DNA of 64,000 nucleotides from Aurifilum marmelostoma (GCA_027559495.1 JAMXSV010000021.1:310001-374000); one strand, 5' to 3'. Counted from the first letter of the stretch, positions 34,334 to 47,015 are shown. Made by a program: numbers and translations. Notes: a model not told the origin generated them from the letters alone.

Positions 34334-37300
34334 CTACTGTACTTTCTTGGACTTCTTCGAATCGATATCCGTCCTCTTCTGCATGAAGAACGATCTCTCT
34401 ACGAACTTCAATGCCTCGTCAATAAAGCTAGAGTTTGCATTAGCAACATACTATGAAATAATCTGAGAGGGGTAGGGAGGGAAGAATAACTTACATCACG
34501 GGCGCGCTGATAATCAGCACCGCCTTCCATTCCGCCCAGTTCAGCGGCAAGATAGAAAAGAGGGTCTGGAGGAAGGGGGTGTAGAGCAGGGCGAAGTGCA
34601 GCGCCATCGACAGTGTGATGGCGTATACCAGCATCATGTTGTCCCACAGCGGCAGTGTCAAGAGAGACTCGCTGGACGAGAGGGCGTTCATGGCGTTGAA
34701 CATCTCAATGACCACGAGGATCGATAGAGATACAGTCGACGCGGACTTGGCCATATCGTTCGAGAACATCTCACAGCCTATTCCCGGGAACTCTGTGGAG
34801 CAGCGGTGGAAGTGGCACAGCTCCCAGAAGCTGATCTGTGGGCCGTTGGAGTAGAACATGAACCACCAGGCATAGCCAGCGACCGTGGCGAGACCGACAT
34901 AAGTGCCGATGACGAGATAGCGGAAGAACAGCCAGCCTCCGATGAGGGCCTCGTCACGCTTCCGCGGTTGACGGCGCATGACATCGTGATCAGGCGGGTT
35001 GAAAGACAGAGCTGTAGCAGGAAGACCATCCGTGACAAGGTTAACCCAGAGAAGCTGGACTGGAATAAGAGCCTCGGGCATGCCGAGAGCAGCGGTCAAG
35101 AAGATAGAGACGACCTCGCCAATGTTGGAAGAGATAAGGTACCGGATGAACTGCTGGGTGTTGTTGTAGATGGACCGACCCTCCTCGATAGCCGCCTCGA
35201 TAGTGGCAAAGTTGTTGTCAGCCAGCACCATGTCAGCTGCCAGCTTAGATACGTCCGTGCCAGAGCCCATGGCGACACCAATATCCGCCTTCTTGAGAGC
35301 AGGAGCGTCGTTGACACCGTCGCCGGTCATGGCAACAACCTCACCCAGACTTTGAAGAAGATCGACCAGCTTGGACTTGTGGCTCGGCTCCACACGGGAG
35401 AACAGGGACGCGTTCTTAGCTGCCTCGATTTGTTCGGAAGGGCTCAAGTTGTCAAACTCGCGACCCGTGAAACTCTTGCCTTGGAGGTCCTCGTGTGGCC
35501 CAAAGACACCAATCTGACGGCAGATGCTCTCAGCGGTGTTGCGATTGTCTCCAGTGATAACGATGACGCGAATGCCAGCCTCCTTGCACTTGGCAATGGA
35601 AGCCGGAACTTCAGAACGAGGAGGATCCAGCATACCGACCAAGCCCAGCAGAGTCAGGTTCTGCTCCAGGCTGGCGTAGTCAGCCGTCGTCTTTGCAGAC
35701 TGCAGGCTCTTGTTGCCTGAAACATCGTCGAGACTTGCCAGCGCGATGACGCGCAGACCTCGGTTGCCGTAGTCGGTAACCTCACGCATGATGAGATCCA
35801 AAAGTTTTCCATTCATCTGGACCTTCTTACCGTCGGCTCCGAGGACGACACTGGTGCAGCGCTCAACAATAGACTCAGGGGCACCCTTGACGAGGAGCTT
35901 CTGCTTGCCGCCGCTCTCGACCAAGACAGACATGCTCTTGCGGTCGCGGGAGAATTCGAACGTGGCAAGACGGTTGAATTGCTTCTCGTACCAGGAGCTG
36001 GCGTAGTGAACACGATCCTCCGGCGCACTAGTGCTGGGCGCACACGGGCCAATCTTCTCAGTCAGGGTACGCAGGGCACCTTCTGTAGGTTCGCCGACGT
36101 TTGCGAAGCCATTCCGGGAGTCATAAGCCAACAAGGCGTCATTGCAAAGAGCGGCGACCTCGGTCATTTGGCGAATCGTAGCCGACTTCTGAGCAAGGTC
36201 CTGGACGACCTGACCCTTGTAAGTAATATCGCCCTTGGGCTCAAAAGTAGTACCCGCCACATCAAGCTCCTCGAGGTCGGTACCGGCCTCGTTGAGGTAG
36301 ACAATCTTGTTCACGCTCATTTGGTTGGTCGTCAGAGTGCCGGTCTTGTCGGAGCAGATAACGCTGCAGCTTCCCAGGGTCTCGACAGAGGGCAAGCTGC
36401 GAACAACAGCGTTCTTGGCAGCCATCTTCCGGGTTCCCAGCGCGAGACAGGTGGTGATGACAACAGCCAGACCCTCAGGGATGGCGGCCACACCAAGGGA
36501 CACGGCGATCTTGAGGTAATAGATGGCGCCCTTGGCCCAGCTTCCATGGCTTGGGTCCTTGAAGTTAGGGATGTTGATGAGCCAGACGAGAATGCAGATG
36601 ACGGTAATGACTTTGGCGAGGCTGTCACCAAAGTCGTTCAGTTTCTGCTTGAGAGGCGTGGGCTCGGAGATCTGAGCAGTGATACTCTCGTGGATATCGC
36701 CAATGGCCGTGTTGGAGCCGGTCAGCACCACAACAGCCTTGGCTTTTCCAGTGACGACTGTAGTTCCAGAGAAGAGCATGTTGACCTGGTCCTGCTTCAC
36801 GGCCTTCTCGTCCTGCACGACCGCGCGAGAATCCTTACCGACACTCTCGCTCTCGCCCGTCAGGATGGCCTGGTCGACAGCAAAGCTGTTGCTCTCGATG
36901 GAGATCAGCCTGCAGTCTGCGGGGATCCTGTCGCCCACTGCCACAGAGATGATGTCGCCGGGCACGAGATCTTCGGCCTTGACTCTTGAGATATGTCCAT
37001 CGTTTCGTACCACGTTGGCCTCGTTGGCGGAGTATTCTTGGAGGGCGGCAATGGCCTTCTCGGCGCTGCTCTCTTGAGAGACACCAACAACGGCATTGAG
37101 GATCAGGATGGTCAGGATCTGTAGCACGGAAACGTCAGCGCCTGTGGGAAACCCGAGATTCAGGGTTCCTCGAGACAGAAATACTTACAACGATGGGGTC
37201 AACGAATGCGCTCCAGCCACCTTCGTCCTCGAAGAGCGCAAGCACGAAGGAGATGGCGGCGGAGCCGAGGAGGATGATGACGAGCTGGTCCTTGAATTGC

Positions 37301-37536
37301 TCGAGAATGAGCTCCCACAGGGGCGTTGGGGGCTCTTCTGCGATTGCTACACGTTATTGTGTCAGTAAGGAGATCAGGCGCAGTGGAGGAGAGGAAGAGA
37401 GGGGGTGGGTTCGCCTACCATTCTTGCCGTACTTGTTTCTCAGGTCCTTGACTTGCGCATCAGTCAAGCCGGTGGAGGATTGCACCCCCAAGGTCGACAG
37501 GACCTGGTCTGCCGATCTTGCGAAAGCGTTCTCCAT
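34334..37536 (-). CDS. SERCA-type Ca2+-transporting P-type ATPase
   Basis: Four exons: 37419-37536, 37189-37346, 34495-37118 and 34334-34427; 997 aa, the usual SERCA length (Neurospora NCA-1 type). It pumps Ca2+ from cytosol into the ER or another endomembrane store. Landmarks: actuator TGES (~180), calcium-binding AAIPEGL in TM4 (~305-309), phosphorylation site CSDKTGTLT with Asp~349, nucleotide-binding KGAPESIVERC, and hinge MTGDGVNDAPALKKADIG. Spliced junctions read YGKN/AIAEEPPTPLWE, DPIV/ILTILIL and APVI/FIDEALKFVE, all family signatures. The C terminus ends in a Lys-rich KKSKKVQ rather than an autoinhibitory calmodulin-binding tail, so it is not a PMCA-type pump. The start MENAFARSADQVL matches family starts; an ATG four codons upstream is less likely. 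Confidence 0.95.
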
Positions 37537-38826
37537 CTTGACGTTCAAGAACTTCTAGGCTGACCTTTCAGCAAGAGAATGGAAGTAGGAGGAGGAGTCA
37601 AGAATTCTCGGCTCTGGGGGAGTGGATGTTAAACTATCAGGAACCAGGGGTACTGGTCGCCACGGACCGTTACCGCAGCTGCGGGTGGATGGACCAGGGG
37701 CGGTTCAGCAGTGTGTGTGGCCCGTGTTGGAAACCGCCTGAAGATGAAAGCAAAGCAGCTTCACCAAATCTAATGGAAAAGAGAAAGTGAATGGGTCAAG
37801 TAAGACAAGACCTCCGATCTCACTCAGACAGAAGGACACCAACAGAGGAGAACGAATCTAGCAAGGAGAGGAAAATTAAAAGAAGAAAGAAGGAAAATCC
37901 CGTCCATGAAGCAGAGGACGAAGCTGGCGAAGAATTGCTTCAACGTGTCCAGAAGCAAAAGCCTGAGCGAACACGGCCCAGCTAACGATGTCACTGCCTG
38001 CAAAGTCCCACCTTAGCACCTGCCACCCTTGCCGGTTCTCACTGTACTTGTGGTAAACGCCGATCGATAAGGTTGCAGTTCCTGCGCTGTCGGCCAGTCG
38101 GTACACCTACCGAGCCCATGGCGGGGGGTCAGATTAGCAATACCACTGCCCCAGAGAAGGGTCCAGAAGAGCCTCACTCAGGCCTGTATTTTCAGTGATG
38201 ACTGATTACATCCAGTAGTTACCTCGGCTCTCCAGACTGCACAGTTTTACAGTTGCCACTCAGGTAAGCCGTCTGAAGAGGCCATCTGTCTTCTTCCAAG
38301 TAGCCATCACTCATTGTGGTCAGACATTTTCTTACAGCTCTTGAAACCTGAGCCCACGTGTCTCCGAGCGTTGTGTCTCCACGATGTCATACTTCCAAGT
38401 GTTCAGAGCGTGGTTTCACCGCATTTGTTTTAGATATGATGTCTGAGTTCGCTAGGGCTACTCCTCCCTACTCACCGTTACCATTATACACAGCCGCATT
38501 GGTGCTGTGCTGCTGCCATACTGACTAAATAGTTCTCTGCATTCATCCGACTAATCAAACAATACTTGAAATTGCTACCTGCTAACCCAGTAGTACTTGT
38601 GCTGCTCACAATAAGCATGGAGAGACGGGCACTAGGCTGAGTGTACCGTTGTCTCCAGCCAGTGCTTCAGCTGAGTATAGGCCCTGAATTAGGCTTGAAG
38701 TCAATCCAAGCCAGGTCCTTCCATCCATTGCAGCCTCGCACATGCGCATCACCCTTCCATTCTCTTTTCCAAGCATTTGGCAAGTCCTCTCCCATGAGAA
38801 AGATCGAAAAGGGTACACTGTACGAC
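37537..38826. other. Spacer between SERCA gene and membrane-protein gene
   Basis: 1.3 kb, the 5' side of the SERCA gene and the 3' side of the next minus-strand gene. Purine-rich at 37840-37900. No credible coding frame. Confidence 0.5.
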
Positions 38827-40004
38827 TCAGAAGGTGATATTTCGGAATCCCCGCCCTGAAGGCCCATACAGCCGATACGTGGAAGACGGATACCTCGTCA
38901 ACAGCGCGGGGTTATCAGAAGCTGGCCTCGGAGGAGGAACAACCGTTGCGTCAAGCTCTGCTATCACTCCGAGCGGCGGCGACTGCTGCGGAAGAGGACT
39001 CGCATACTGCGGCACGTGCGCATACTGATGTCGGTGCAAAGGCTGCTGAGGGTTGGCCCAGCGCTGGTTGTGTGTTTGTTCCAGGTAGTCATCCAGGGAC
39101 GGCGACGACATAGTCCCCAAGATATTATCGTTTATCGATAGCATGGATGCCTGTCGAGTGAAGGCATTGAAGGAGGAGGGCGACGAGTGTGCAGAGTACA
39201 ATGGGTCATACATCGACCCTAGCGATCTGCTGCTGCCACTGGCGTTGTAGTACGGCTCATTGGCCGCGGGAGGCGACAACGGTGGCGGGGTGTGGGTGAT
39301 GCAGTTGTGATCTGGACCAGAGTTCAGTGTCAGTTTGTTTTGACAGCATGCTGGGGAATGAGGGGCGTCTTACCATAACGGTAGTATGGGTCATTTTGAT
39401 CACCGTTCATCATCGCACCCGGCGTTGGCGGCGAGGCTCCTCTCACCACAACCCCTCGCCTATCCCTCAGCAACCGGCTGACGAAGATGAAGAGCATCGC
39501 AGCCAGACTGACTGCGGCGAATGTGCATCCCACACCGATTCCTGCCTTTGCACCGGCCGACAGCCCAGAAAAGTGGCTGTGGGGCATGCTGGAGCCCGTT
39601 GCCGCTGAGCTCTCATCGGACGCAGACGCAGTGCTTGTCAGGAACACCGCCGCGTCACTTTCGCTATCTGACAGCCGCGCACCGGCCAGATGCTTGCTGG
39701 CACACCCGCCTTTGGTCTCGCACGCGTTGCTCGAGCAGCAGCCCAGGAACGGCTTCGTCGTAGCGGCGCACGTATACCACTGCGCCAAGGAGGCATTGGA
39801 GCATGCCTGGCTCCCGATCTCCCAGTAGTCTGCCTTGTTGAAGCTGGCGTACCTGAGGTTGGAATGCGGGCACTGGCCTTTCCCATCGGCACATGGGTCG
39901 CTCGTGCAGCAGCCTAGGAACTGCGTCGTGTTGCCCTGGCATATGTAGAACGAGCCGCCGTTGGGGCAGGAGAGGCCGAGGGAAGCGATTGGATTGCTTG
40001 ACAT
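38827..40004 (-). CDS. Fungal single-pass membrane protein with duplicated Cys module
   Basis: Two exons, 39374-40004 and 38827-39311, intron 62 nt (GTAAGA..CCAG), giving 371 aa. The outside part has two copies of a cysteine module: SFYICQGNTTQFLGCCTSDPC, then ..WYTCAATTKPFLGCCSSNAC, each followed by a Gly-Gln/Gly-Gly-Cys. A single membrane helix near residues ~158-180 (AGIGVGCTFAAVSLAAMLFIFV) is followed by a basic stop-transfer RLLRDRR and a ~190-residue cytosolic tail rich in Ser, Pro, Tyr and Gln. There is no N-terminal signal peptide, so insertion probably uses the single helix (N-out). Similar architectures occur in fungal membrane proteins without known function; a wall-sensing role is only a guess. 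Confidence 0.78.
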
Positions 40005-41113
40005 GATCGTTGTCGTTGCTGCCTCCTACACGCAGGTTAATTGGGAGCGGTTGTATATGGGCCAGGGGCGTGTAGCTCTTTGTCTCAAGATGCAGACAAG
40101 TTCAAGACTCGAGTCGTGCATTTGACAAGCACGATCAGACTATCTACATAGTCAGACTTGAGTCCGTGGCTCGATCACAGATTGCACGGGTAAGCGGGCC
40201 AGCTGGTGCATACATATGCTACGCGACAAATGGGACAATTCGAAGAACACTAAAATAGAAAGTCAATGTAAAGGGACTAGAAGACCAGAAATCAGATCAC
40301 AGAAAGGTAAATCATGATACAATCTCATTCCTTGCAGTGCTGTTCCCCCCTCCTTCGTAAACCACCTTGCCTATGCTTACAGACTTGGTTCTCGACGCAC
40401 ACGCACACGCACGGCAAGGCCCAATATGCAGCCCGGGTGATACAGTAGTAGAATGCTACCATTGGTCTCCTCATCCGAGGCCAGAGAATCTGCTGCTCAC
40501 AAGGCTCTGTCGGCGAGCCACGACGTCGTAGCCGCGCTTAAATGTCCGCGACTGCGCCTCTCTTCATCTCCATGTCCTGGTTCGGCCTCGGCCTTTGTTG
40601 GTCAACTTAAGATTACATGGCTGAGACACACAAGGACAATCGCATCGTCGCGCTAGGGACTATGTCGTATCGGTCTGGGGGGGAGGAATGGATGGAGCAC
40701 TTGTTGTGTCCCGGCAATTGGGATAAGTCTTGTGGGGGAGCAGATTTGGCGACGGGCTGTGCTCCTATTCCGGACTGGAGGGATGCAGCCGCCCGTACAT
40801 GTATGGCTGACCAGGGTTATGTGGTAGAAACTGGTCCGTCGTTGGTTGACTTACATGCAGTTGGTTGTTGATGATGGAACGGATGCAGCTGCATTAGGCA
40901 AGTGATGTACATGGTGCGACCGTCGCAGTCACAATTTCAGCTCTTCCATGGCAGAAAGGTCTCTTATTGCGGACAGGAGCAGTCTGGTCGTATAATGTTT
41001 AGATCATGGTATCATTTCTCAGCCGAGCCGCTATACCACCCCCGATCATGCCACGTCCAACTTTGAAACAGCCTGAGCCATCACCAGCATGGCCTTTGCG
41101 CCATCACCTCCAG
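40005..41113. other. Spacer upstream of the Cys-module membrane gene
   Basis: 1.1 kb between minus-strand genes. Contains a short (CA)n-like stretch at ~40397-40413. No credible coding frame. Confidence 0.5.
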
Positions 41114-43770
41114 CTACAACCCATTAAGCACACTCTGCACACCCACACTCCCAGCATCTTCCCGCTTCGCCACAAAGGCCTTGAAATCCGCCTTGGTCAA
41201 CTTCTTGCCGCCCGCCGCGCCAGGGCCTGTCGTCAGGGTGCGTGACTTCTCGCGTAGAGCCTCCGCCCCAATCATGAACAGGTAGCCGATCTCGGGAAGC
41301 AGGTCCAAGAAGCTCTTGACATCATTGCTGAGAGGCCACTCCTTGAGCGTGGAGACGTATCTGTTGATGTCCTTAGTCACCATCAGACCGCCCGTCGCGT
41401 TGACAGAGAACTTCTTGAAGTGCTCAAAAAGCAGGCGGTGCAAGGAGAGCGCGAGCTCGCTGCTGAACAGCTCGAGGTTATGGCCGTCTACGGCCTGCTT
41501 GGCCAGGATCAGCACACGCTTGAGAAAGCTGCAGATCGTCTGGCAGGTAGGCGTCTGCAGGAGCTCGGCCATAGCCTCGAGCTCGTTATCCTTCATCCTG
41601 AAGTCTGTCTTCTTTTGGGTGGACAAGGCCCTCGAGACCCAGTTGACGACAACGTCGATAGAACTCTTGACAACATTGTTCGTCTTTCTCTCTATCGACT
41701 CCATGCCCATCTTGGCCTGAGCCTCCATGCTCCGACGAACGGTCGCGTTGCCCTCAGCCAGCCTAATCATGACGGTATGTATGAACCGTGACATGATGTT
41801 GGCAATTGTAGTGGCCGGCCGAATCGAAGGCAGATACGCAAGGTCAGGCTCGACTTTGGTGTTCTCCTGCGATGTCGCTGCATCGAGAGCAGCGTCCAGC
41901 GATGTCTCAACGTAGACCTGCCCCATGCTGGTCAGGAGGAGGTTCAGCAGACTGTTGACATCCTTGGCAGTGTCTGACGGGGCACCAAGTTCCAATGTCC
42001 TCCGAACGCTCTCTGCAAGCCATTTCATCATCCTTTGTGCGACCTGAACGCTCAGCACACCGTCCTCTTCTGAGACCTCAATTTCGTTCTTGTCGCCGCT
42101 ATTGTCCTTAACCCCAGCAACCCGCAGCATCATGGCCTTCTGAGTCGGTGTGAGATCGGAGGAATCGAGACGTTCCAGATAGGCCTCCTTGGCTGATGTC
42201 AGAAGCTGGGAGCCCTGCTGAGCGATAGCCGCCATGAACCCCGTCGGTCCCTTCTTGCGCCTCGAGTGGAAGATCGTGTACTTGAACAGCAATGAGCTGT
42301 ACAGTTCTTCGAGGTTTCTGCGTTCTCTGTCGATATACGAGTTTCCTACCAGATATGGGACAAACAGCTCGTCTATCTGCTGGTCCAACGTCTGGGAGAT
42401 TTGTGCCGAGCAAGGTTCCGGGTGCTCGGTCAGTCCATGCATTTTGAGATCTTCGATGAGCTGGCCGATGTATGTTCTCGCCGCGTGCAATGTCCGCAAG
42501 AATGCCAGTGAAGAAACGGAGTCTGCCTTCTCGAGAGTTCTCTCGAGCCGCTGTTGTATGGACTGCTGAAATACTCTCTGAATGAATTTGATCAAGACTG
42601 TTTCTGCGAATGGGAAGGCCTGTTTGATGATGAAAGACTCCTCCTGCATGATCACCCTGACCTCGTCGACCAGGGACTGCAGACTCTGCTCGACTCCTGG
42701 TGGCTCCTTGTCCGGATCGGCAAGCTGTTCCCAGCTCTCGTCGTCGCCCGTAACCTCGTCCGCAAGCAGCTGGTTCCTGTTGATGAAGAAGTCGTGCTGA
42801 TTTACAAAGGTGGCTATGACGCTAGAACCGCCGTTGAAATCGTGCAGGACCTTTGCGCACTGCATCATGTCCGGGAAGTTCTGGGCCCGGTAGCTCCTGT
42901 TGAACTGCTCGAGCAGGTCCTGCTCCAGGACCTCGCAGTACTTCTCCAGGACCTCACGGGTATTGTGTTTCCTGCTGATACCTGTGACCCCGTTCGTCAC
43001 GCCGTTGCGCCGGTATCCATTCATCTGTCCCCAGGATGTAGGGTCCAGCCTCTGGCTGATGCGCATCAGCTGCCGCGCGATGGTGGCGCACCGGACCTTG
43101 TTCTCAGCGCCACCCTGTCTCTTCATCTCCTCCAGCGATGTCAGCTGACCGTTCTCGTAGACCTCATTCCAGCAACGTATCAGGAAGTTGGCGTCCAGCG
43201 CCCTCCTGCGCTTCCTGTCCAGCTCCTCGAGGTTCTCGCCGATCTGTACTGCGATGTTACCGCCAGCATCACTCCGCCCGTTCCTGTCATGGCCGTTGAC
43301 CCCGTTCGGATGGTTCAGAGCGAGGTCGAGGGCTTCGAACTGTCTCATCGACTCGTCGAGCTTGCGGCCGAGGACGTCGAGTGTTCGGTCGTGTTGCGTT
43401 TCGGCTCGTCGTACTTCGGTCTGTAGACCTGATTCCTCCTCTTCCAGCTTCTCCGACAGGGCTCCCAGTTGCGCCAACGCATCTAACGGATGAAATCATG
43501 GTCAGCAACAGACTCCCAAGGCATGCTCCTGTTTGACAGGTCGCGAAACGTACTCTCAAAGGTCCTGATCAAGGGTTTGGGGTCGAACGCTGCTTGTGCC
43601 GCGGGCACAGACCGGCGGTTGACCGGAATGGCGCTTTCTGCCAACTCATCTATAAAGTCTCGTGTGATGAAGTCCCTGGTCGAGAAATCCTCCTCTGAAA
43701 AACTTGGTCCCTGGGGAAACAAAGCCCTTGACCCTATCATGGACTCTGCCCTGTCCTGCCTGCTCGACAT
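41114..43770 (-). CDS. SEC10: Exocyst complex component Sec10
   Basis: Two exons, 43554-43770 and 41114-43482, joined by a 71-nt GTACGT..TTAG intron to give 861 aa. Sec10 is a subunit of the octameric exocyst, which tethers secretory vesicles to the plasma membrane at growing hyphal tips. Evidence: FDPKPLIRTFENALAQL spans the junction, followed by the coiled coil LSEKLEEEESGLQTEVRRAE; the long helical-rod region has DFNGGSSVIATFVNQHDFFI, QRVFQQSIQQRLE and HTVMIRLAEGN; the C terminus keeps GLMVTKDINRYVSTLKEWP. I chose ATG 43770 (MSSRQDRAES); the open frame reaches 43797, but only through a GTG codon. It is divergent from NUS1. Confidence 0.93.
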
Positions 43771-44379
43771 TGTCGTAGCTGCTGGCCCCAAGGGCACAAT
43801 GTCAGGGGTGGAACTTCAATTAGAACATGTATAGGCCAGCTCTGGACCAGAAATATTGGTCCTGCAACTCTTGTGATGTGTGTTGTTGCAGCTTGTTATT
43901 CGTGCTTGGTAAGAGGTAGTAGAGCGATGATGTTCCAGGGGATGTTTGGCGATCCTGGGGCACGGAGCCTTGGGAACCCATTGAGGCCACTGCAGGGGCA
44001 CCCCAACGAGAGCCTGACCCCAGTGACGACAGCTCCCTTGCGGCACTTGCGGCAGGCCCAAAAGCCAGCCACAGATTCACATGTGGCAGTAAAGTTACTG
44101 CTACTGTACTACAGGCGGCGGCAATCCGAAATATTTCCCGAATCAGGACAACAGCAGACCATGAACTCGCCTCCAACACTGCCACACCACCATGCCACCT
44201 TTTAAGATTTCCTAGCAAGCTCAGTCTGCAACAGCATTGCGCATGCATTTTCTGGAATGCCATTCTCTGCTACATCTTTTTGTTCTTCTTTTCTTTCTCT
44301 GCATCATTGCTGCAGCAAAAGATCCAAACCTCTCTGATCAATACATCTTGAGGTCAGACTAACAGGCAGCTCTATCACC
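43771..44379. promoter_or_regulatory. Divergent promoter region SEC10/NUS1
   Basis: 609 bp between two outward-facing start codons. No clear TATA box or consensus site stands out; a T- and C-rich stretch at ~44275-44305 lies before the NUS1 start. Confidence 0.5.
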
Positions 44380-45495
44380 ATGCCTTCCCGACATGAGGTT
44401 GAAGACCTGTACAGGTGCGATGAGAAGGCTGGAGGCAAGCTTCTGACCCCAGAGGAGAGGTTAAAGCTTCTGGAGGTGAGTTGCAAGCCTGCGCGCTGCC
44501 CCTGCCCTCTGCTCATAGCAATAGCAAGCTGACCAGACAAAAGCCATATCTGCCACCCACCAAGGCCAATCAAGAACAGAACGAGCGCTCTCGAAGCCGG
44601 CGGCCGACTTTTGGCCTTCGGAAGTTCCTCAAGTCGCAGCTGCACCTCCTCGTCTTCACCATCGTCCATCTGATCTTCTCCATTTACATCCGATCCCGAC
44701 AAACCTACCACGTGATCCGTGACCGCATATTGTCAATTTTCTACTACCACCACCGCGATCCCGCCATGATTCGAAAGGACGTCAAGTCTCTAGGAAGACT
44801 ACCCAAGATTCTGAGCGTCATATTGAACCTGGAGGACGACGGCAAGGGAGGCGCACAGCTCGAGCGGCTGGTGAACGAGGTGGCGGAAATCTCGGCCTGG
44901 TGCGCGTGCGCCGGCATACCCGTGCTGAACGTCTACGAGAAGACAGGTGCATATTCTATCTTTCCACAGACATAGCAGGGTACGCAGCTAACACAAAGGT
45001 GTAGGACTGCTGAAGCAGTATCTCCCAGAGATTCACCGAGCGATCTCTCAGAACCTCAAATCGTACTTCGGCAAGCAACACCCCACCCTCGCGCTGTGCG
45101 CTCCTCATGTCGAGTCGATCGAGTCACCAGCACCGATAGGCAGTTATGGAGGGGATGAGCCAGGTCACCTCCTGGTCAGGCTGGTGTCATATGAAGATGG
45201 TCGGGACTCCCTGGTAGATCTGACCAAGACACTGGCGGACATGGCACAGAGGAGGAAGGTGGATCCCGAGCACATCGACGAGAGTCTCCTTGACGTGGAG
45301 CTGAAAGACATCGTGATGGAGGAGTCGGACCTCCTGATCATCTTCGGTCCCTATGTCGAGTTCCAGGGATATCCGCCGTGGCACCTGCACATTACCGAAG
45401 TATTCCACGTCCCAGACAACGAGGGCGTTGGCTACCAGGTCTTCTACGGCGGACTTTGCAAATACGCAGATGCCCAGTTCCGATGGGGCCGATAG
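44380..45495 (+). CDS. NUS1: NUS1/NgBR subunit of dehydrodolichyl diphosphate synthase
   Basis: Three exons: 44380-44475, 44529-44946, 45005-45495; 334 aa. NUS1 is the non-catalytic partner of the cis-prenyltransferase that makes dolichol precursors on the ER for protein glycosylation and GPI anchors. Evidence: one membrane helix (LHLLVFTIVHLIFSIYI), the cis-prenyltransferase-like fold with EISAWCACAGIPVLNVYEKTG and FGPYVEFQGYPPWHLHITE, and a C-terminal RxG motif (FRWGR) shared with yeast Nus1 and human NgBR and important for catalysis of the heteromer. The first intron (44476-44528) uses a GTGAGT donor and an AAG acceptor; this acceptor is the only one that keeps the frame. The second intron (44947-45004) ends TGTAG. 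It converges with the AlkB gene, 149 bp apart. Confidence 0.92.
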
Positions 45496-45644
45496 CTGAG
45501 GCCTTCGAGCATGTTGGAGCTTCTGTACAGATTCAAGGCATGAAAATAGAAGGAAAGGCAAGAGAGAGAAAGGCATTGACAGGCATAGACGGATTCTTCA
45601 TATTATTATACCCCCTCCCCCTTTTCCCCAGAACTTGAACAGAA

Positions 45645-46700
45645 TCAAGGTTTCCAGATCTGCATCTCTCGAGCATCCTCGTTCCACTTATACACAGGGC
45701 CTGTGCCAACATTATAATTATAATAGTTGTCGGTTCCGCCCTTCACCATAGCCCGTCGAAAAGTGATGTTGATCCTCCCACCAGGGTCATTCTTCCCCGA
45801 CCTCTTGGGAATCGAATGGAGCCAGCAGGACTGAGTCTTCCCTCTCATGAGGACCATGTCTCCACTCCCAAGCGGAAGCTTCAGCGGCTTCGACTCGGGC
45901 ATGTCCGCCTGCCCATTCCCGGCGGCGGGCTTGTGCTTCATCAGAAAATCCCGCCTCGCCCCGAACGAGAACGAGGCGATGGCCGGCTCCGGGCCCAGGA
46001 ACCTCTCGTCATCGCTGTGATACGAGATGCTGTCCGCCCCAGACGAGTAGTAATTGACGAGGCAGAAGTTGAACCTGCAGCCCCCCGTCGCCGCCTCGGC
46101 CGATCTTCGCAGATCGTCCAGACACTTGGGGATAGGGCGGGGGGCATACCTAGCATATGCGCTCGCAGGGACTTTGCGCCCCGTCTCAGCGTCGACGATG
46201 GTTGTTCCGCCACCGTTGCCGCCTGTCTCTTCTGAGAAGCGCGAGGTTTCATCTAAGCCGAACACGGTGGTGTACCGTGGGGTGTTGATGTTGGTCTCCA
46301 TGCTGCCGCGTTTGATGGTGTACTTTACACGGTAGAAGGGCAGCTGAGACCGGAGGAAGGTGAAGACATCTTTGGCAAGGTAGGTAGGCACGTAGGGTTC
46401 GAAGTAGAGGAGGTCCAGGTCAGGCTGGTTGTTGATCACGCGGCCCTCGACTGCTGGCAGGGACGAGAGGTCTTTCGATATATGTGCTGGGAAGTCTGGG
46501 ATTGGGAAAGGGTACGTAGCATGTGTCGACTTCAAGGTCTGAGGAAATCAAGGTTAGACACATCAGCTCTGGATTCGTCGAGTTTGGTGGTCTTGTACAT
46601 GTGAAAATCGTACAGTAATCTCATCTTTCTGGACCTCATCAACTCGGCGCTGCTTAGACGGTGGTGCGAAGAACGCCTCGAGTGTCCGTTTCTTTGACAT
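45645..46700 (-). CDS. AlkB-family 2OG/Fe(II) dioxygenase (ALKBH2/3-like)
   Basis: Two exons, 46614-46700 and 45645-46538 (75-nt intron, GTACGA..CTCAG), 326 aa. AlkB enzymes oxidatively remove methyl groups such as 1-meA, 3-meC and 1-meG from nucleic acids, using 2-oxoglutarate and Fe(II). Iron ligands: His~203 and Asp~205 in YHSDDE and His~270 in WLHSIPKR. The 2-oxoglutarate-binding Arg pair lies in RINITFRR (~281-288), and the nucleotide-lid strand NYYSSGADSISYHSD is family-like. The N terminus MSKKRTLEAFFAPPSKQRR has a PIP-box-like KRTLEAFF, suggesting recruitment to PCNA. Whether the substrate is DNA or RNA cannot be told. Divergent from TRM5. Confidence 0.9.
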
Positions 46701-47015
46701 GTTCTTGTCACAACCGGTAATTCTGCTTGTCGACGAGACGAATTTGGTCGCGAGAGGATATAACACCCTCATTTCCTCAGAAGCGTGTTCGTGTCTTTTC
46801 CTCAGGTTGAATCTTGTCGTGACATCACCAGTCTGAGTAGATATTAGTGTCAGCCTCGCGGATGCGCCATTGAAACGGACCCACCTAAAACCATTGGTTG
46901 CGACTTCCCAGCCTCGCCAGATTGTTTTCAAAGATACCCCACCAAATTTCACCCCAGCAAGGAAGTTCAACATCATGAGTCTCACCACAGCACCACCATC
47001 TTCAATTCTATAACC
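46701..47015. promoter_or_regulatory. Compact divergent promoter AlkB/TRM5
   Basis: Only 315 bp separate the two outward-facing start codons, the shortest shared promoter of the window. The minus strand stays open across it (to 47036), but the frame there looks like a leader, not protein. No consensus site stands out. Confidence 0.55.

Noticed and set aside
43771..43797. Nine-residue upstream extension of SEC10
   Set aside because: The frame there starts at GTG; the first true ATG is at 43770.
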